From: Heligmosomoides polygyrus polygyrus | Lineage: Eukaryota; Nematoda; Chromadorea; Rhabditida; Heligmosomidae | Length of the DNA: 64,000 nucleotides | Reading direction: 5' to 3' | Assembly: GCA_947396885.1 (NCBI GenBank) | Contig: OX377206.1 | Location: forward strand, 84,875,960 to 84,939,959 | Shown: positions 33,001-41,800 of the stretch, in pieces | How the letters are laid out: each line of letters opens with the position of its first letter | How positions within the stretch are numbered: position 1 is the stretch's first letter | The notes under the pieces: generated by a model | What the model was told of the DNA's origin: nothing | Seen by the model: only the letters and a program-made list of their open reading frames with translations | Databases searched by the model: none | Program-made: the position numbers and the translations under genes

Positions 33001-34491
33001 TGTGAAACTGTTTTCATCACTCAGGGGAGTCCGCAGCTAGGTTCTGCGCACTTCGAACGCCGAAGCCCATAGAGCTTGAAAAATGCTCAAAAACGCCCGA
33101 AAATTGTGCAGACGTCAAAACCCCTCAAATCTCAACAGGTCAGTTGAAATGCAAGAACGCCGCAACGTAGGAGAACCGAACCCTCGACCTCTCTCGCATG
33201 AAGCAACGCCACTATCCACTGCATTCCGAGGCGCTTGACGAGAGTGCCATCGCGGTACAAGAAACCGCCAACCCACAGTTTCCGCGCTCACTAATCGGCG
33301 TGTGGGTTAGCAGCAGGAGGATGAACCTTAATGATTTTCGTGAGTCCAACGATGACAATGATGCCATCAATCGAACATCACAAACCAAACAACGTTATAC
33401 AAGACAAAACAACATCACGCCACGCTCAAAAGCTTCTAGTACCGAACCGTTTAACGATATAGTTCATCCCTAGGAAAGGCGTCAACCCAAAAAATTGAGT
33501 CGTTCTTGTGATTAGAATGCTAGGGAAAAGGATGTCGAGGAGAATGCACAGGTGCAAACCTTAAAAAACAAAGTAATGGTGAGCCCTGTGGAGATTTTTC
33601 ATGAGCAGATTGTTTTGCTATTTCGCAACTTAGCGCTCAGGAACAAGTATTGCTCCAATTTTCATGCATGTACATTCTTTGTTTGATAGTGGATTCGTGT
33701 GCTTGTCAGCAGTATTCTGTTCAGGAGCCCCGGCGAATGCTGCTGTTGCGGGACCACAACGTTTTCAAAAGGCAGGCGGTAAGTTCCTTCCGTAATCTTT
33801 CTCGATTTTTTTGCACAGATAGCTTGACTGTTCTCAGAAACCTTCTTAACAGACAACTTGATGATTCTCTCTAGAAGGAATTCTCTTTAAGCAACTAATA
33901 AGAAAAACAGGGTATATGGGAAGGCACAGTTTGGCCATATATGATGTCAGCGCCAGAGAACAATTCGTTTGACAACGTTGTTATCTATAGCCCATAAGGA
34001 CATGATGTTGAACATGACATGATTTAGTTGAGCATGATGTTGAATTGGTTAGGATCGTTAATTTGCTCCGTCAAGAAGTCAGTGAATTGTTTTGCTTCAA
34101 GTCGAACATTGCATTAGGGGATATCGAGCCGAAGAATGTAGTACCAACGCTTGTTGTAGTTCTTTCATTTGTATATTTCTTGTTCAGCCAATACACAACA
34201 ACGGTCAGTAAGGTGAGCGAATCTGAAAATGAGCGATAATGGGGGACTGGAGTTCAGGCAGACTCACATCTGGTTCTGTGCCAACTGACTGACTGATAGA
34301 AACTCATTATGACCTCCTTTTCAGGTACTGGTGTCTTCAAGGGACAGCATTCGCCACGTCAGAACGTCCAGCTGAGTCCGGCCTCGAATGTGAGCACCGC
34401 AACTCCACCAGTTTCTCCATCTGCTGAGGGCCAGGAAAATTCGTATTTTGCTGCGTTCGGAAACATATTCCCAGGATGCTGTATTCTGTAA
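18044..34491 (+). CDS. Copy 1 micro-exon gene, complete model of 20 exons
   Basis: Spliced model: exon 1 (18044-18094), exon 2 (18398-18500), 17 micro-exons between 20982 and 33778, and last exon 34325-34491. Coding length is 1050 nt (349 residues plus stop) if all are used. Exon 1 is phase 0; exon 2 ends in phase 1; every later internal exon is phase 1 at both ends, so any subset stays in frame. The predicted protein is a low-complexity, mainly disordered chain of acidic-plus-aliphatic peptides (SIM-like) and A/V-P-rich basic-ended peptides, ending in CCIL, a possible prenylation site. No signal peptide or globular domain seen. Function unknown. The two exons at 28715 and 30001 have GC donors and may be skipped. 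Resembles the logic of schistosome micro-exon genes, without evidence of homology. Confidence 0.75.
18398..18500 (+). CDS. Copy 1 exon 2 (103 nt, phase 0 to 1)
   Basis: Acceptor tttttcaaaattccag, donor gtattt. Reads PIPDVDATRRELQAHAPAP, then an Asn-rich tail NHNSNYNNRGN and TVAAG. Aligned in position, phase and tail composition with copy 2 exon 2 (42206-42293). Converts the frame to phase 1 for the micro-exons. Confidence 0.8.
18667..18691 (+). repeat. Poly-G tract
   Basis: About 24 uninterrupted G in the intron after copy 1 exon 2. Confidence 0.95.
18936..19292 (-). CDS. Antisense ORF of unknown function within a copy 1 intron
   Basis: Open frame of 118 codons with balanced composition. 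It includes ADARMVIHLLTPKYGSPLDK and a Lys/Glu-rich helical stretch REEIKLAKRMASILKDFEA, ending KSQLIS-stop. The protein-like reading continues upstream in another frame (VRIPQIKLNSIDTL at 19350-19310) past a shift near 19305, suggesting a broken gene fragment or retrocopy. No family recognised. Could also be an intact exon of an antisense gene. Confidence 0.4.
   Translation of the reverse strand: MLACHLEIRGLLKVFYNLAPTMSADARMVIHLLTPKYGSPLDKEPSREEIKLAKRMASILKDFEARQLEVDGDVVAKKPVSNKQVARKVHSTTYQLENAQKTSENDIVVRIPKSQLIS
19486..19501 (+). repeat. Poly-C tract
   Basis: C run of about 15 in ttcccctcccc-context. Confidence 0.9.
19655..19965 (-). repeat. tRNA-derived SINE, minus strand
   Basis: Minus-strand head near 19960-19860 contains gtagcgcagtcggagg (A box) and a B-box-like segment. 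The body matches 42612-42895 and 42896-43215. The tail is ggataa-type iteration near 19655-19670 (cataaacaaaggataac). It occupies the same intron as the copy 2 SINE at 42612, so it predates the gene duplication. Confidence 0.7.
20640..20765. repeat. GC-rich palindromic element (diverged)
   Basis: ccgtggcgcggcaccacgatcgccatagatatcgatttttcgcgc matches the interior of 27706-27837 in inverse order and ends ggctttaaactagggc. A second short palindrome, tgccgtggcgcggca, lies at 20825-20840. Confidence 0.65.
20982..21029 (+). CDS. Copy 1 class A micro-exon, acidic SIM-like
   Basis: 48 nt, phase 1-1, acceptor cgttttctgtttag, donor gtaagttt. Peptide SSADDDDDIVILGER: five Asp followed by IVIL, a good match to acidic-flanked SUMO-interacting motifs. 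Counterpart of 44106 in copy 2. Confidence 0.85.
21071..21182 (+). repeat. 55-bp tandem duplication
   Basis: acagcttggtggtttttagt...gcaccgaccga occurs twice in succession with one base difference (gtggaaag/gtagaaag). Copy 2 has a single diverged version near 44187. Confidence 0.95.
22855..22975 (+). other. Site of a lost class A micro-exon in copy 1
   Basis: The left part (ttccttaactgactggatgttggaatgattgtt) aligns with the acceptor approach of the copy 2 exon at 45217, but the sequence jumps to agcaaatcgataa, which in copy 2 lies after the exon. Exon and donor are missing. A small inverted repeat (accttacctgg-ctccaaggtaaggt) now sits here. Confidence 0.6.
23048..23061 (+). repeat. Poly-G tract
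   Basis: G run of about 13 in the intron, between ttccaggag and cttccacc. Confidence 0.9.
23884..23925 (+). CDS. Copy 1 class B micro-exon, APVRAAVLQPPRR
   Basis: 42 nt, phase 1-1. Class B acceptor block (gtgtttgtcaactgtattcgttttag), donor gtaagtcc. The peptide has the class B pattern A-P-x-x-A-A-V...P-R-R. Not found in copy 2, where the corresponding region was replaced by insertions (45.5-48.7 kb). Confidence 0.8.
24037..24067 (+). repeat. (TA)n microsatellite
   Basis: About 15 TA units in the copy 1 intron. Confidence 0.95.
24382..25693. repeat. Foldback element with long inverted arms
   Basis: Termini aagccgcgtgcacact (24382) and gtgtgcacgcggctt (to 25692) are inverted, followed inward by inverted gctgcggcagtg, atatctcggcgcc (24437/25475) and gtgataatcg...gattcgaatagaaatgtc (24470-24545/25195-25270). 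The interior 24600-25130 has no recognised protein. Interrupts the copy 1 intron. Confidence 0.85.
25940..25981 (+). CDS. Copy 1 class A micro-exon, ALMHDDVKPRLRL
   Basis: 42 nt, phase 1-1. Class A acceptor block (gagttcgagtgtatctcagtcgttttctgttcag), donor gtaagttcc. Acidic HDDV core but no full aliphatic tetrapeptide. Direct counterpart of 49575 in copy 2; both lead into paralogous introns. Confidence 0.85.
27302..27363. repeat. Perfect-arm hairpin in intron
   Basis: tcgcgcctacgacggatgtccgtgg pairs with ccacggacatccgtcgtgggcgcga around gtagtcagca. Confidence 0.9.
27706..27837. repeat. Palindromic MITE, CTAGTTTATACTTGC family
   Basis: ccctagtttatacttgcaccgc and gcggcgcaagtataaactagagc are inverted ends. 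Inside, atagatattgaccatg and gaaaaatcgatatctatgg form an imperfect core. Related to 4140-4360 and 20640-20765. Confidence 0.85.
27988..28070 (-). repeat. tRNA-like sequence / SINE head, minus strand
   Basis: On the minus strand an A-box-like tgagtggtgcagcggtgg is followed by gagttcgattccgca (B box GTTCGATTC). Nearly the same at 53258-53328 in the paralogous intron, so it predates the duplication. The cloverleaf is poor, so probably not a functional tRNA. Confidence 0.5.
28498..28539 (+). CDS. Copy 1 class A SIM-like micro-exon, VKEDDDVVVLSHR
   Basis: 42 nt, phase 1-1. Acceptor gagttcgagtgtaaatcaatcgctttctgtttag, donor gtgagttcc. Acidic EDDD followed by VVVL and SHR. Confidence 0.9.
28715..28756 (+). 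CDS. Copy 1 class B micro-exon with GC donor, VPAIAVVVESPSR
   Basis: 42 nt, open in phase 1, acceptor gtcaactgtattctatttag. The donor position reads CCGCG|gctagt, a GC instead of GT, and the normal intron start (gtaagttccatccgtaatcc) is deleted. Either a weak GC-AG exon or one now skipped. Skipping keeps the frame. Confidence 0.55.
28854..28902. repeat. Perfect intronic palindrome before class B acceptor
   Basis: agcacacaaaatcaatatcaa is followed directly by ttgattgatattgattttgtgtgct. The right arm is the normal class B pre-acceptor sequence; the left arm is its inverted duplicate. The second higher-order block has the same at 30134-30184. Confidence 0.9.
28923..28964 (+). CDS. Copy 1 class B micro-exon, VPANAVTVGSPRR
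   Basis: 42 nt, phase 1-1. Acceptor gtgtgcttgtcaactgtattctgtttag, donor gtaagttcc. First full unit of the 245-bp array. Confidence 0.9.
29168..29209 (+). CDS. Copy 1 class B micro-exon, IPTNAVAVGSPRL
   Basis: 42 nt, phase 1-1. Array unit; donor gtaagtttc. Same peptide as 29412 and 31188. Confidence 0.9.
29412..29453 (+). CDS. Copy 1 class B micro-exon, IPTNAVAVGSPRL
   Basis: 42 nt, phase 1-1, last class B exon of the first higher-order block. The downstream intron is longer (cgctcttagtagaagg...) and leads to the SIM exon at 29787. Confidence 0.9.
29787..29825 (+). CDS. Copy 1 class A SIM-like micro-exon, VQDDDVVVLSHR
   Basis: 39 nt, phase 1-1. Acceptor gctttctgttcag, donor gtgagttcc. Opens the second higher-order block; one codon shorter than 28498. 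Confidence 0.9.
30001..30042 (+). CDS. Copy 1 class B micro-exon with GC donor, VPAIAVVVEFPSR
   Basis: Copy of the 28715 exon with one residue change (SPSR to FPSR context). The same GC donor (CGCG|gctagt) shows the donor change came before block duplication. Confidence 0.55.
30209..30250 (+). CDS. Copy 1 class B micro-exon, IPINAVAVGSPRL
   Basis: 42 nt, phase 1-1, donor gtaagttcc. First of four exons with IPINAV. Confidence 0.9.
30454..30495 (+). CDS. Copy 1 class B micro-exon, IPINAVAVGSPRL
   Basis: 42 nt, phase 1-1. Identical exon to 30209, 245 bp downstream. Confidence 0.9.
30699..30740 (+). CDS. Copy 1 class B micro-exon, IPINAVAVGSPRL
   Basis: 42 nt, phase 1-1. Identical exon, 245 bp further. 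Confidence 0.9.
30944..30985 (+). CDS. Copy 1 class B micro-exon, IPINAVAVGSPRL
   Basis: 42 nt, phase 1-1. Acceptor variant tattctatttag; otherwise identical unit. Confidence 0.9.
31188..31229 (+). CDS. Copy 1 class B micro-exon, IPTNAVAVGSPRL
   Basis: 42 nt, phase 1-1. It and its downstream intron match the 29412 unit, closing the second higher-order block. Confidence 0.9.
31563..31604 (+). CDS. Copy 1 class A SIM-like micro-exon, VQEDDDIVVLSHR
   Basis: 42 nt, phase 1-1. Acceptor ctttctgttcag, donor gtgagttcc. Its downstream intron (31620-32480) is paralogous to 55215-56110 after the copy 2 SIM exon at 55173. Confidence 0.9.
32488..32701. repeat. Palindromic MITE, GGGCCTGTTC family
   Basis: Near-perfect 214-bp palindrome: cctgttcatactttgcgacaag...ggagcgactgg pairs with ccagtcgctcc...cttgtcgcgaagtatgaacagg. 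A central inverted pair is gtgtacgtaaataatt/aattatttacgtacac. Confidence 0.9.
32817..32833 (+). repeat. Poly-C tract
   Basis: About 16 C following ttggttcc. Confidence 0.95.
33105..33240 (-). repeat. tRNA-like SINE head, minus strand
   Basis: The minus strand carries gcagtggatagtggcgttgc (A-box region) and gaggtcgagggttcggttctcc (B box). The matching copy is at 61862-61985 (shared gaccgaaccctcgacctc-type block and atgaagcaacgccac). Confidence 0.55.
33725..33778 (+). CDS. Copy 1 long class B micro-exon, 54 nt
   Basis: Phase 1-1. Acceptor gtgcttgtcagcagtattctgttcag, donor gtaagttcc. Peptide APANAAVAGPQRFQKAG adds FQ-x-x-x to the class B pattern. Counterparts 56779 and 57064 in copy 2. Last micro-exon before the terminal exon. 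Confidence 0.9.
34325..34491 (+). CDS. Copy 1 last exon, C-terminus PGCCIL
   Basis: Acceptor acctccttttcag, phase 1 in, TAA at 34489-34491, 54 residues. Ser/Pro/Thr-rich (SPASNVSTATPPVSPS), then NSYFAAFGNIFPGCCIL. CCIL fits a CaaX box; the final Leu is the residue preferred by geranylgeranyltransferase I in known families. The same end is recognisable in copy 0 (PGCCIP). An AATGAA at 34569 may serve as polyadenylation signal. Confidence 0.85.
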
Positions 34492-34829
34492 AGAAACCAC
34501 TGATTTTGATTGTTTTGCCTGATGTCTCTCACTGATTTTGATGTCATCTTTTATAGTGAGTGTTGTTTAATGAAGACCAATTTCTGTCGCGTCCAATGTT
34601 TCATCTGGTTTGTCTGCCACTGTATTCTTTAATGCGAAGACCTTGAAACCGTTCCATCTATGAGATAATAGTGATATCGTAGACTAGAATTGCCGAACGC
34701 AATTCCCAAAACGATTGGGTAGTGTAAAACAGCTGTACCCCGCATCATATCATCATACTCTATAATAACGCGCTACGCGATGAGTCATACTATCGATCGG
34801 CGCCGCCGCAGAAATTAGTCATAAAGTAG

Positions 34830-35510
34830 AGGGGAAAATTACGGCACGAAAATAGCAAAAAATACCCAGACGTCTTCTCCCTGCTTGGGAACTTCAGGCC
34901 TGGGACAATCGAGGTCGCTGAACAAGAGTCTGAAATTCGTTTTTGAAGTATCGGTCGCCATCAATCGATACTGATCAAATTACGATGCGGGAAAATAGCG
35001 GAAAATGCCTAGACGTCTTCTACCTGCCTGGAAACTTCTACCCTGGGGAAACCACGATCTCTGAGCACGAATATGAAGTTTGTTCTTGAAGTATCGATCG
35101 TCATCAATCGATATTACTGACATGGCTACTGCTACGATATTGATCAAACTATCGACTTTTGGTGGATGTCGTCTAGGCGGCCCGAAACCTTAGCCCTGGG
35201 GCAATCGAGGTCGCTCAACACGAATCTGAAGTTTGTTTTTGAAGTATCGATCGCCGTCAACCGATATTGATCAAATTACGGGACGCGAAAACAGCGGAAA
35301 ATACCCAGACGTCTTCTATGTGCCAGGGGACTCAGAAAACGTGACAAAGACGTCGCTCAACGTGTTTGGGGACGTGCTTGGGGATTCAGGTAGACGTGCC
35401 AAAGACGTCGCGTGTTTGGAGATTCAGGTGGACATGCCTAAGACGTCGTCCAATGTGCCTGGGGTTCAGAAGGTGTGCCGAAGACGTCGTCTAAGGGGGA
35501 TCATTAAGGG
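34830..35510 (+). repeat. Diverged tandem repeat of about 120-190 bp
   Basis: At least three units containing aaatacccagacgtcttct, cctggggcaatcgaggtcgct, and gaagtttgtttttgaagtatcgatcgccatcaa. A fragment of the same sequence lies inverted at 35895-36020 and in direct form at 62355-62460. Reading frames across it are not conserved. Confidence 0.75.
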
Positions 35511-35594
35511 GGACTAGTACCAGTAGTGGGGCACCGTTTCACTGAGGGAGGACCAGTAGTGAGGAATCAATAGGTTGCCCTATCATATTGTATA

Positions 35595-35830
35595 GTATAC
35601 ACCAGACGTTCAGCGGCCTACTGGCCGCCAAACGTCTGGTTGGGGGCTTCGCCCCAAACCCGGAGAAAAGAACACCCCGACCGTCTTCTTTTCCCAATTT
35701 TTAGACTAAAGAACTGGTTTTACTGTATAGAGTACAGCCGTTATGAAGCCGTCAGAGCAGCCTGTCGGCCGCACTGATGGCTTCTTAACGGCTTCGCCGT
35801 AGTGATAACTTCTCATCATCAATTTTAGCT
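35595..35830. repeat. Hairpins shared with 62190-62260
   Basis: ccagacgttcagcggc/gccgccaaacgtctgg and gggcttcgcccc hairpins. The block cttcttaacggcttcgccgtagtgat...cttctcatcatcaat matches 62206-62250. Dispersed DNA-element piece. Confidence 0.65.
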
Positions 35831-37270
35831 GCAACCTATGTCATGGTTTCCGCAGGAAGAACACCTTAACTGCGTCGATTGTGGCAAGTTAGAAAGTCAA
35901 TATCGATTGATGGTGATCGATTTCTCAAAAACAAACCTCAGATTTGTGTTCAGCGACCTTGATAGCCCCAAGGCTAAAGTTTCGTGCCGCTTGAACGACA
36001 TCCCCAAAAATCGATAGTATCGATCGATTTCGATGGCCTCCCCTGCTGTGAACGCCTCCCGGCGACGACCATCTAAATGCCATGCATGGTTGCCGACGTG
36101 TTCGGCACGTCTACGGCTCGCCATGCACGGCTGCCGTCGTGTTCGGCACGTCTTCTGAATCCCTACGCTCCGCACTTGGTTCCCATTCATATTCTGACGC
36201 GCTGCCCACTGAATATATCGTGAATGATCCGCCGTGGGTGATCCGCCGCCAAGTTATAAGTTCGCCAGCAATCGTCCATGGTCCAGCTGAAATAAAACCC
36301 GGCTGACATACGCCGCAGTGAAGTAGGCATCTCTTGGCTCCAGTCCCCCCTCTCCGTGACGGACACGTGACATTGGCCGATTATATATAGGTAAGATACT
36401 ACGAGCCTTTTGTACTCCTAAATAGGGGAAAAAGCTGTACAAGTAGAGCAGCTAGCTTGATGTGATTGTCCTTAGCTTAGCGATACTGCAACATAGCGCG
36501 AAGCGCACAAATGCGAGGCACGCCGACAGGCGTGACGGAGCACTTGTGTTCGAATAACGCGTCATTCATCGGGTTTTCTGGTCCATTCCGCCATGAACAT
36601 CGAAAGTGGAGTAATCACCGTTCTAATTTAGGAAGAGCCCCTCTGATCGGACAATCACGGTGTGAACGGTCACGTTGTGGCTCCTTGCGCAGAGTAGGCA
36701 AAGCGAGGTAACTCACCATGGCTAGAGTTCAGTTGGCGCCGACAGGAGTGTACGGTGCCGACGGCGATGTGCGGAATTTCCGATTCGTGTACCGATTTCC
36801 GGCCAAGCGAGCTCCTCTGCTCCGTACTCCGTCTTCTGCTTTCCACTAAAAATGTTCCCGCACATCCCTGGTCGCCACCTCTGGCGATGCTAAGCATCAG
36901 TTTTCGAAAGTACCCATAATGCTTTAAGGTAAAGCACTTAAATTGATGGGAAATGATGCGCAATATCTATGCGGCCAAAAATACACTGTTAATGCTATCA
37001 GTTTTAATTTCCCCTATGTTTTCTATAGTTGAAGTCTCTGTTTTTTTGTAAATTGAACTTCCAAGTCCGTCTGTTCTAAATCATGGCGATGAACGTCTAG
37101 AACCAGCAACTGGCTTCAACAACTAAACCTCACCGGACAAGTAGGAATATGGAAACAATTGATGTGCGGTGCTCTGTGAGGCAGGTCATCTCCAACAAGT
37201 GAGTGAAGAAGTATGAGGGGCTAGGCGGATTGCCGAAAGTTTCCGTGCTCCATCGCCACGCGCAATCTGT
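35831..37270 (+). other. 3' flank of copy 1, no gene
   Basis: Contains the flank homologous to copy 0 (36570-37000). A GC-rich duplicated segment at 36060-36160 (catgcacggctgccg / catgcatggttgccg with ttcggcacgtct) is a short local repeat. No ORF with family signature. Confidence 0.5.
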
Positions 37271-38301
37271 AAGGGCCTGTTCATACCCCGCGACGGGAGC
37301 GACAGAACAAGGCATGCCTATCGATTTTCCCAGGTAACAACTCGGGACTGATCGGTGGCTCCAGGACACAACTCCAACGCGATGACGCGCGCTAGCCGCA
37401 TGCGACGTCGCGGCGCTGAAACGCTGACGTACGCTCGGTGACACTCGGTGGTTAGCCGCGGAGCACGAAATTTCGCCAGTGTTTAAGCTTCTCGACTAGA
37501 ATCGAAACACTGAAGGGATATGACACGATTGGGAACCCGTGGAAAAAGCGCCGTAAACATTAAATGCTCTCTTGGCTAGCTATTTCTTCCTGATCTCTCC
37601 TTTATGGGATTACTCTCCACCGATTGTTGAAAATCTTATCTCGATCGCACTTACTCACCGACTTCTTCCGAATTTTAATCTGTTCATGTTGGAGTTCAAG
37701 TTTGTACAGTTCCCAAACCGTGGTATGACTTTTGCTTTTTCTTGTAGAGGTAGACAAATACCAATTCAAAGAGTGTGGAGTGGGGTAATCAAGTTTTTGC
37801 TCCATCCCTCCCCCTCCCCCCCCCCCCTAATTGAAACTTACAAGCACTTATTTCAGAGACTTCTAGTTATTATAATAACTACCGCAACTCTTGCTTCGAA
37901 TCATACTCAAGATGTCCTTCGCCGTTTCCCTTCATTAACTCAGACAGATTCAGTCCCTTTCCAACCGCACCTTGTTAACCAACGCTCCTACTTTCCTACC
38001 AGAAGAAATCAGACTTGTCTCATCCTCATACCATGTCTCTTTCTTTCTTCCTCGCGGTCGACGTCACCTGCACACACTTTCACGCTTTAGCGCGCCCAGA
38101 TCAAGACGCGGCTACCGCGCGCGTATAACGTCATTAGCCGTTCCTATCGGAAGCATTCAAACCGCAACAACTCGTCCAATTTCGTCGCGCACCGTGCGCA
38201 GCGTCCCGGGGGGTTCGCGCGGCATTAGAGTTGTCTGCCCCCCTGATCGATATGTGTACTTCGCCCTGTCGCTCCCGTCGCGAAGTATGAACAGTTCCTA
38301 A
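37271..38301. repeat. Large GGGCCTGTTC-family element with unique interior
   Basis: Ends agggcctgttcatacc..cgcgacgggagcgaca and tgtcgctcccgtcgcgaagtatgaacagttcct are inverted. The interior (about 950 bp) includes a poly-C tract at 37800-37830 and a Pro/Ser-rich ORF without family match. Confidence 0.65.
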
Positions 38302-38419
38302 GCAGATAAGGCGCAGGCGGCATCGGGTCAGTCGTGGCTGTGTCCAACAATGGTGTAACAAGGTCGGTCCTGTCTAAGAGAATGTCACATTCACTTGGGG
38401 TGAGACAGTTCACTTGACT

Positions 38420-38766
38420 TGAAGAACCTGACGATTCAATGACCGTGAAGTCCTGCAAAATAGGGCACCGCTTGTTTCTGGGGAACTTCATGAACCAACA
38501 AGAGCTCCTCGGCCACTAACCATGCTAGAAATTCTTTGTGTTGGCTCAAGTACATATCATTCTGTGACCTGTCCATAAGGCTCTGAACCCATCACTGCCG
38601 GAAGACGCGCTGGCGCGCTATTGAGAATATTGCGCTCCAGGCGAAAATTTAAATTTTGATTTCCGAGCGATTGTCACAAGTCATAATTTTTTTTTGGTGG
38701 TGAGCGTCTATCCTAGCGTGCAGGTCAGAGGGCAGGAGTACTGATTTTTTTTAATTTTTCAGGGAC
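38420..38766 (+). promoter_or_regulatory. 5' flank of copy 2, conserved with copy 1
   Basis: Same block order as 17690-18000. A T-rich tract and acceptor ctgattttttttaatttttcag end at 38762, four bases before the ATG, typical of a nematode trans-splice or first acceptor site. Confidence 0.65.
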
Positions 38767-38805
38767 ATGCCGCCTAGAAGAGGACGCGGACGCTCTAACG
38801 TTGAG
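38767..38805 (+). CDS. Copy 2 exon 1 with start codon
   Basis: ATG to GAG|gttggtt, 13 codons, MPPRRGRGRSNVE, strongly basic. Phase 0 out. Preceded four bases upstream by a strong acceptor (aatttttcag), suggesting a trans-spliced first exon. The N-terminus differs from copy 1 (MALSPFEGHDRAG) while the flanks are paralogous. Confidence 0.8.
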
Positions 38806-41800
38806 GTTGGTTATATATAAAACATAAGCACATAATCATGGTAAATGCGTTTGAAATTTCGAGGAGACTCGAAGACTGACAAAAGGGAAAGAGAAGACGT
38901 ATACCTGTTCATACATTACAAAAGAATTACAAATGAGGTGCACATGCGAACCGCGAATAGCATCCACACCACAGAGATGAGTTTTGATATGCCCGCCAAA
39001 ACGCAAGAAATCTATTGAAGGACTTTGCCCGAAACCTTTGTACTTAAGAGCGACTTCGTTTTAAACGAGTTGTAATTTCGACAGCTCACTGTCCTTTGCG
39101 TTGTGAAGCACATAAACCCTTAAATGGCTTGTTATACGGATAAAACAGTTTAGTTTAATAGTCAGTTTATAGTTTTACAATATACTTCATGGTGCTAAAT
39201 TGTTGATCGGAGTGCATCACGTTGCAATATTATTACTCTTGTTCCGTTACTGGCACTCCATTAGTCTTCTTGGTGCTGAATGAAAGAAGTAAATGTCCCT
39301 TTGGATCCTACCTGAAAATTAAGCTCCCAGATTCAAATTCAGGGTGAATTACCCACATTTTTTCTGAAATGTTGCTTACTTCCCCAAAGCACTTGTCATC
39401 TGAATTGGTAGCTGCGTCTCATAACCTGAACCATTGCTTTGCTGGAGTGATGCGGGAAAGTAGGTAGTCGTAAACTCAGTAGTAAAGCAGGCTGTTATCC
39501 ATACAGCTAGCTTAGACGGCTGCCTCAGTAAGATATCAGCTCAATCATCATCAGATATCTGCTCCGTGATTTTTTGCACGGGCCTCTCATCCCTCCTACG
39601 TCGATAAAATTCACCTGTATCACCTGTATCACATGTATCACATGCAGCATACAAACATTATTATCATGTGGTCCTTGTTGTCCAACATCAGATCGAAATT
39701 AACACTATGAATCATCTGCAAACAATTCGTTCATCAGTTGAGGGGATTTGGCAGGAAGTAGGGGCTCGCGTGTTCCCGAAACGATAGATAGTACTGTATG
39801 CAAACTTGTCCAACTTGTCGTTACGCCCTTTTCTTTTCTAGTCGCGAATGATCCTCGTCAGGGTTGTGCGGGATTTCCGTTTCCATGTTCCGAATTCCGG
39901 TTTATGACCGTTTTTTGACTGTTCTGTTCTGTGTTCCGATTGTGGCTGTGCATTTTCTTCAGACTGCTGAGTTTGCCCCAGCTCGAAGGGTAACACAGTA
40001 ATGATGCGAATTCATGATTCATTATACGACATTCTGATACGGATGTGCATCAATCTTTGAAGGATTTTACTCCTCTGAATGTATTGTGCGAGAAAAAAAT
40101 GCAATAGAATCAGCTTCTGACGACGTTTTAGATGTTGTTTTGAAAATGGCGAATGTGATCGATTTTCGTTTCCATAATGTATGTGGTAGGAGGGGAGGAG
40201 CGGTGCAGCAATGTGGTGATGACGCGACCTTTCTGACTCCTGTTTCATTTATAATTCTCCATGTCTTTATTTCCATCGGAATCCTAGGGCTGGGTTGGAG
40301 CACGCCAAGAACGCGGCTATACGGCTGGAGCACGCCAAGAACGCGGCTATACGGCTGGAGCACGCCAAGAACGCGGCTATACGGCCAAGGGTAGCGATAG
40401 GTTGTTATTCGCCAAAATGGACGAGTTCTCCTACAGTTCTGTAACAGCCGTTGCGGGACCACGCGAGCTTTCCTCTCTTTCCCACCTATCTTACGATTAT
40501 CCGGATTAGCCGGAACCGGGTTAACCAACGAATGTTGCCTGAACTAGAATCGTAGTACAAATTTGGGTCTGGCAAATCCTGTAAAATTATCGATCAGGAA
40601 GAGAATGCATTTAGAAGGGATCTCAAAGAAAACTGAGAGCATCCTCTCGTAACTCACAACATTGCACTGTGATATACTCCGTCCACCGTACTCAGGTACG
40701 GCTCAATTTAGGCACCGCGATGAAGCAGATAATGCGCGAAACTAGGTTGCCTTTATAGCGAACCATTTAAAACGTGATGTCCCTCGCCATAGCCATCCAA
40801 TGAACAGAGAGCTGCCGACGTTTAAAAATAATTGTACAAAGCCAGGTCACACATACGTGAAACAAGTTTCCTGTATTGTCCCCTAATAGATTTCTCGCTG
40901 TTTGTTGGGCATATCGTCACTCATCCCCTGTGGTTGCTACGTGCTTAATTCAAGTGTAATTTAAGTATGGTAATAGATATATGTGCTCTCCTTCACCCGC
41001 TTCGCCAATTTTCTACTTTCCTCCATGTTTTGTGCTTTTCGCAGAGCTCCCTATTACTTAGAGCTTAGAGCTCAGAGTCTGATAAACTCGATAACTTTGA
41101 AGAGAAGGATCGAGAAACACAAAGCGTAGATCGAAAAAAAACATTTGGAGAAGTGATGACGGATGTCATACAATGGTGAAGGAGTCTTCTTACTTCTGAT
41201 TGCCTTTAATGTTCAGTTTCTTTCCCGTGGGACCATTAATCTATGTAACGAGTCGTCTTACTGCGTTTGCAAATAAGATGGTTCACTACATGAATTGGAA
41301 ATTGGGATGGAATTTGAACGCCGACAAAATATTTCTGGCGACATATTTTAATTTTAATGGGATATTTTTATCCTCCACCATTTATAACAACATTCCATTG
41401 TGTAACCCTCCCGCTGGCGCAAATAGGGTCGGGGGGGGGGGGGGTCAACATGGGCTGCCGCGGCGGGTAGCCTACATACAGCGAATGTTAATACAGTCTT
41501 ATCTCCTTGTTTCGATTATATATCCGTGTTTAATGTACTTCCGAATTGGGGAAGGGGAGAAACTCCAGGATGTAGGAAATTTTAACACGGGCGCGTCACT
41601 AGAGCCACGCAATGGAGTCCGTTCCCCTGCCGAAATCTGTGCTCTCCTCCCCGACTCGGAGGGGAGCACAGAACAGCAGAGCTATAGCATTGTTTCTACC
41701 TATTCTTTACTATCAGTATGTTTTGTCTCTTTGTTTTTGTGTTGGTGACACTTTTTAGGAGATGACCCCTCCCCCCTCCCCTCCCCCTCCTCCCGACTCT

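Noticed and set aside
34188..34212. Extra 20-25-nt micro-exon between tttcttgttcag and gtaaggtgag in copy 1
   Set aside because: Neither possible length is compatible with phase 1 entry into the last exon while keeping the conserved CCIL end.
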